Shown here piece after piece: positions 23,939 through 25,785 of a stretch of DNA of 25,785 nucleotides. Under the pieces are notes generated by a model that was not told the origin of the DNA, did no database searches, and saw nothing but the letters and a program-made list of their open reading frames with translations. The translations under genes and the position numbers were made by a program. This DNA is from W2P13-069 sp963590525. GTDB taxonomy: Bacteria; Actinomycetota; Coriobacteriia; Coriobacteriales; QAMH01. The DNA is taken from contig CAVAPV010000030.1 of the NCBI GenBank assembly GCA_963590525.1, positions 1 to 25,785 of the forward strand, in the 5' to 3' direction. Position 1 is the first letter of the stretch, and every line of letters begins with the position of its first letter.

Positions 23939-25156
23939 ATGAAGACGGTTTTGCTCGGCGTGACCGGCTGCATAGCAGCTTACAAGGCCTGCTATATCGT
24001 GAGGGGGCTGCAAAAGGCGGGCGTGCGCGTCAAGGTCGTGATGACCGAGCACGCTACGGGGTTTGTGGGTCCCACCACCTTTAGGGCCCTCACTAACGAG
24101 GAGGTTGCCGTCGGGCTCTTTGACCATCCGTCTGACCCTATCCATCACATATCGCTTGCCAAAGAGTGCGATCTGTTTGTCATTGCTCCGGCTACGGCTA
24201 ACGTATGCGCCAAGATTGCCACAGGTGTTGCCGACGACTTGCTTACCACCACGGCGCTTGCTACGTCTGCTCCGTTGCTTATCGCCCCAGCGATGAACGA
24301 CGGTATGTGGGCCGATCAAGTCACGCAGGAAAACATCGCCGTCTTACAACAGCGCGGCGTGCATATCGTCCAGCCAGCAAGCGGGCATCTTGCCTGCGGG
24401 ACTGATGGCACGGGTCGCATGGAAGAGCCTGAGGCTATAGTTGCAGCGGCGTTGGCCGAGCTCGCCTTGCTCGACGACATGGCGGGGCTTGAGGTCTTGG
24501 TCACAGCCGGCCCGACGCGTGAGTATCTCGATCCAGTTCGCTTTATCTCTAACGGCAGCAGCGGGAAGACGGGGTTTGCCATCGCCCAAGCAGCAGCGCG
24601 CCGTAAGGCCAAGGTCACGCTTGTTACAGGCCCCGTTGCCTTAGGCGACCCTGCGGGAGTCGACGTGATTCGCGTAACAAGCGCGCTCGAGATGCTCGAG
24701 GCCTGCCAGACGCATCACAAAGATGCTGATATCTGTATCTTCAGCGCGGCTGTGAGCGATTGGCGAGCTGCTCAATACAGCCCTACCAAGATCAAAAGCG
24801 GCAAGGGGGCAGGTGCGGATGATGCGCAGGAGAGCAAGGCGGTCTCCTTTGTTCGCAACCCCGATATCGCAGCGCAGCTTGGCGCGGCAAAGAAGGCGCA
24901 TCAGACGCATGTGGTCTTTGCGGCAGAGACCCAAGACGTTATTGCCAATGCGCAGGGCAAGCTCAGTTCCAAAAATGCGGATTTGTGCGTAGCCAACGAC
25001 GTTTCTGGGGATTTGGGTTTTGGTTCGAGCGATAACGAAGTTGCCTTTGTAGAGCATGATGCTGTCAAGCAGATCAAACGGGCATCCAAAAGGCAGATCG
25101 CTCAAAAGCTCCTAGATGAAATCATGGCTTTGCGCAAGAAGAACGCTGCGATTTAG
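23939..25156 (+). CDS. coaBC: Bifunctional phosphopantothenoylcysteine decarboxylase / phosphopantothenate-cysteine ligase
   Basis: Catalyses two steps of coenzyme A synthesis: joining cysteine to phosphopantothenate, then decarboxylation with FMN. The N-terminal CoaC domain (about 1-175) has GVTGCIAAYK, HHISL with the catalytic His, APATANVCAKIATGVADDLL, PAMN and GHLACG. The CoaB domain (about 180-405) has TAGPTREYLDPVRFISNGSSGKTG, AAVSDWRA and NPDI. Between KIKSG and VRNPDI there is a polar insertion of about 15 residues. TAGGGG (23927-23932) touches ATG 23933 but is six bases from the in-frame ATG at 23939, which I choose. The product has 405 residues. It is the last gene of the rpe cluster. 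Confidence 0.95.
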   Translation: MKTVLLGVTGCIAAYKACYIVRGLQKAGVRVKVVMTEHATGFVGPTTFRALTNEEVAVGLFDHPSDPIHHISLAKECDLFVIAPATANVCAKIATGVADDLLTTTALATSAPLLIAPAMNDGMWADQVTQENIAVLQQRGVHIVQPASGHLACGTDGTGRMEEPEAIVAAALAELALLDDMAGLEVLVTAGPTREYLDPVRFISNGSSGKTGFAIAQAAARRKAKVTLVTGPVALGDPAGVDVIRVTSALEMLEACQTHHKDADICIFSAAVSDWRAAQYSPTKIKSGKGAGADDAQESKAVSFVRNPDIAAQLGAAKKAHQTHVVFAAETQDVIANAQGKLSSKNADLCVANDVSGDLGFGSSDNEVAFVEHDAVKQIKRASKRQIAQKLLDEIMALRKKNAAI

Positions 25157-25175
25157 AGTTGCCTCTTTACAAAAT

Positions 25176-25194
25176 CATACAACTGTATGGTTGT
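25176..25194 (+). promoter_or_regulatory. Two overlapping dyads, candidate operator
   Basis: CATACA (25176-25181) and TGTATG (25184-25189) form a perfect six-base dyad with a two-base centre. ACAAC (25179-25183) and GTTGT (25190-25194) form a second dyad that overlaps it. They lie 20 bases after coaBC and about 120 bases before the ABC gene. Nested dyads of this size are typical of repressor binding sites. No regulator gene is visible in the window. Confidence 0.45.
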
Positions 25195-25207
25195 TGACTT
25201 CTCGTCA

Positions 25208-25236
25208 TTGTTTTCTCTGCAGGTGAGTAATATCTT
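25208..25236 (+). promoter_or_regulatory. Possible promoter of the ABC ATPase gene
   Basis: TTGTTT (25208-25213) and TATCTT (25231-25236) are spaced 17 bases apart but match consensus only at three and four positions. TAATAT (25228-25233) is an alternative -10 box. The gap 25157-25309 is A+T-rich compared with the genes around it, which fits a promoter region. Confidence 0.3.
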
Positions 25237-25309
25237 ATTCAATCGCATTAGAGAAAACAGGTTAACTGCGCCCTTGATCAGGTTGCGCAAAAGACGAAAG
25301 GCAAATCAC

Positions 25310-25785
25310 GTGAGCTCTCCTTACATCACATGTAGCGGGCTGACGCTCAAGACGCCGTCGGGTCGTGTTTACGAAGATGCCAACTTCACTGTCCAAAAGG
25401 GTCAGGTTGTTGCCATCTTTGGCACAGAGGGATCTGGCAGGACGTCTTTGATGCTGACGTTGGCCGGAAGGATGAAAGCCCAAAAAGGCAGCCTCAACGT
25501 TGCGGGTTTTGATGTTCGCAAGCAGTACAAGAAGGTCCGCAAGATCTCTGCCCTCACCTTGATTCCCGGTGTCAACGATGTCCCAGAAAACATCAAGGTG
25601 GACGATATCTTGGCTGCCGAGCTTCAGATCTGCGGCAAGCGCGGCCGCAAGGCAAAGGTCAAAGAGTATCTGAAGACTTGGGAGCTGGAGAAGCTCTCGG
25701 GCACTAAGTTCTCCGATTTGGAGGCTTACGAGGGCAAGTATTTTGACATCGCACTCGCTTGCGTGGGTGATCCTCAGATTCTCAT
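25310..25785 (+). CDS. ABC-type ATP-binding protein with altered Walker A and signature, partial
   Basis: The gene runs off the window end; 158 residues are visible. It begins at GTG 25310, eight bases after GAAAGG (25296-25301). The fold is that of an ABC ATPase: an N-terminal strand region, a P-loop near residues 40-48, then FDVRKQYKKVRKISALTLIPG and a helical part. The P-loop reads GTEGSGRTS, with Arg in place of the usual Lys. Where LSGGQ is expected the sequence reads LEAYEGKYFDIALACVGDPQIL, so the signature is also lost. Similar ATPases with Arg here are, as I recall, encoded next to YhgE/Pip-type membrane proteins in actinobacteria; the next gene is outside the window, so this is unproven. 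Confidence 0.75.
   Translation, partial: MSSPYITCSGLTLKTPSGRVYEDANFTVQKGQVVAIFGTEGSGRTSLMLTLAGRMKAQKGSLNVAGFDVRKQYKKVRKISALTLIPGVNDVPENIKVDDILAAELQICGKRGRKAKVKEYLKTWELEKLSGTKFSDLEAYEGKYFDIALACVGDPQIL

Noticed and set aside
1..25785. tRNA or rRNA genes, CRISPR arrays, transposons or attachment sites
   Set aside because: I looked for cloverleaf ends, long direct repeats with regular spacing, transposase motifs and terminal inverted repeats and saw none.

Overview
This window is a compact, gene-dense stretch of a bacterial chromosome with moderately high G+C. Coding density exceeds 90 percent and no gap between genes exceeds 200 bases. Gene content and order fit an actinobacterium of the class Coriobacteriia: tyrA-aroA-cmk-plsC-ispH-DUF512-der-plsY-gpsA, NIF3 next to a C4 zinc-ribbon coiled-coil protein, and serine-rich cyclophilin lipoproteins. 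That assignment is inferred from recalled synteny, not from a search. I see no rRNA, tRNA, insertion sequence, CRISPR array or phage gene. The window is core chromosome, not an accessory island.

Layout. (1) 162-3001: an ABC-F ribosome-associated ATPase, apparently on a leaderless transcript, and a site-2-protease-like membrane protein. (2) 3131-5650: scpA, scpB and an RluB-type pseudouridine synthase, tightly packed behind their own promoter, covering chromosome segregation and rRNA modification. (3) 5749-6867: trpS with its own extended -10 promoter and a strong intrinsic terminator. (4) 6993-8216: a major facilitator transporter. (5) 8404-10068, minus strand: two cyclophilin-fold lipoproteins in tandem; the first keeps its catalytic residues and the second has lost them. 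(6) 10214-12726: tyrA and aroA for aromatic amino acids, each preceded by a similar leader. (7) 12819-15158: cmk, plsC and ispH, followed with an overlap by the DUF512 radical-SAM protein (15158-16468). der, plsY and gpsA follow from a new promoter. Together these cover nucleotide, phospholipid, isoprenoid and ribosome-assembly functions. (8) 19639-25156: rpe, a cysteine desulfurase, a PHP phosphatase, NIF3, the zinc-ribbon protein and coaBC, mostly overlapping or separated by a few bases. (9) 25310 to the end: the start of an ABC-type ATPase with an altered Walker A lysine, behind overlapping dyads that look like an operator.

The most interesting signals are regulatory. tyrA and aroA each have the 9-mer GCATGTGGT about 65 to 75 bases before the start codon, then a perfect 8-bp inverted repeat, then a T-run. 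In both cases the 9-mer contains ATG-TGG followed by an aromatic codon (Met-Trp-Tyr and Met-Trp-Phe). This suggests paired attenuators that respond to aromatic amino acids. The core GCATGTG also occurs twice, ten bases apart, in the cmk leader. Other points worth a look are the catalytically degenerate cyclophilin lipoprotein, the Arg-for-Lys Walker A in the last gene, and an acidic 100-residue tail on ScpB.
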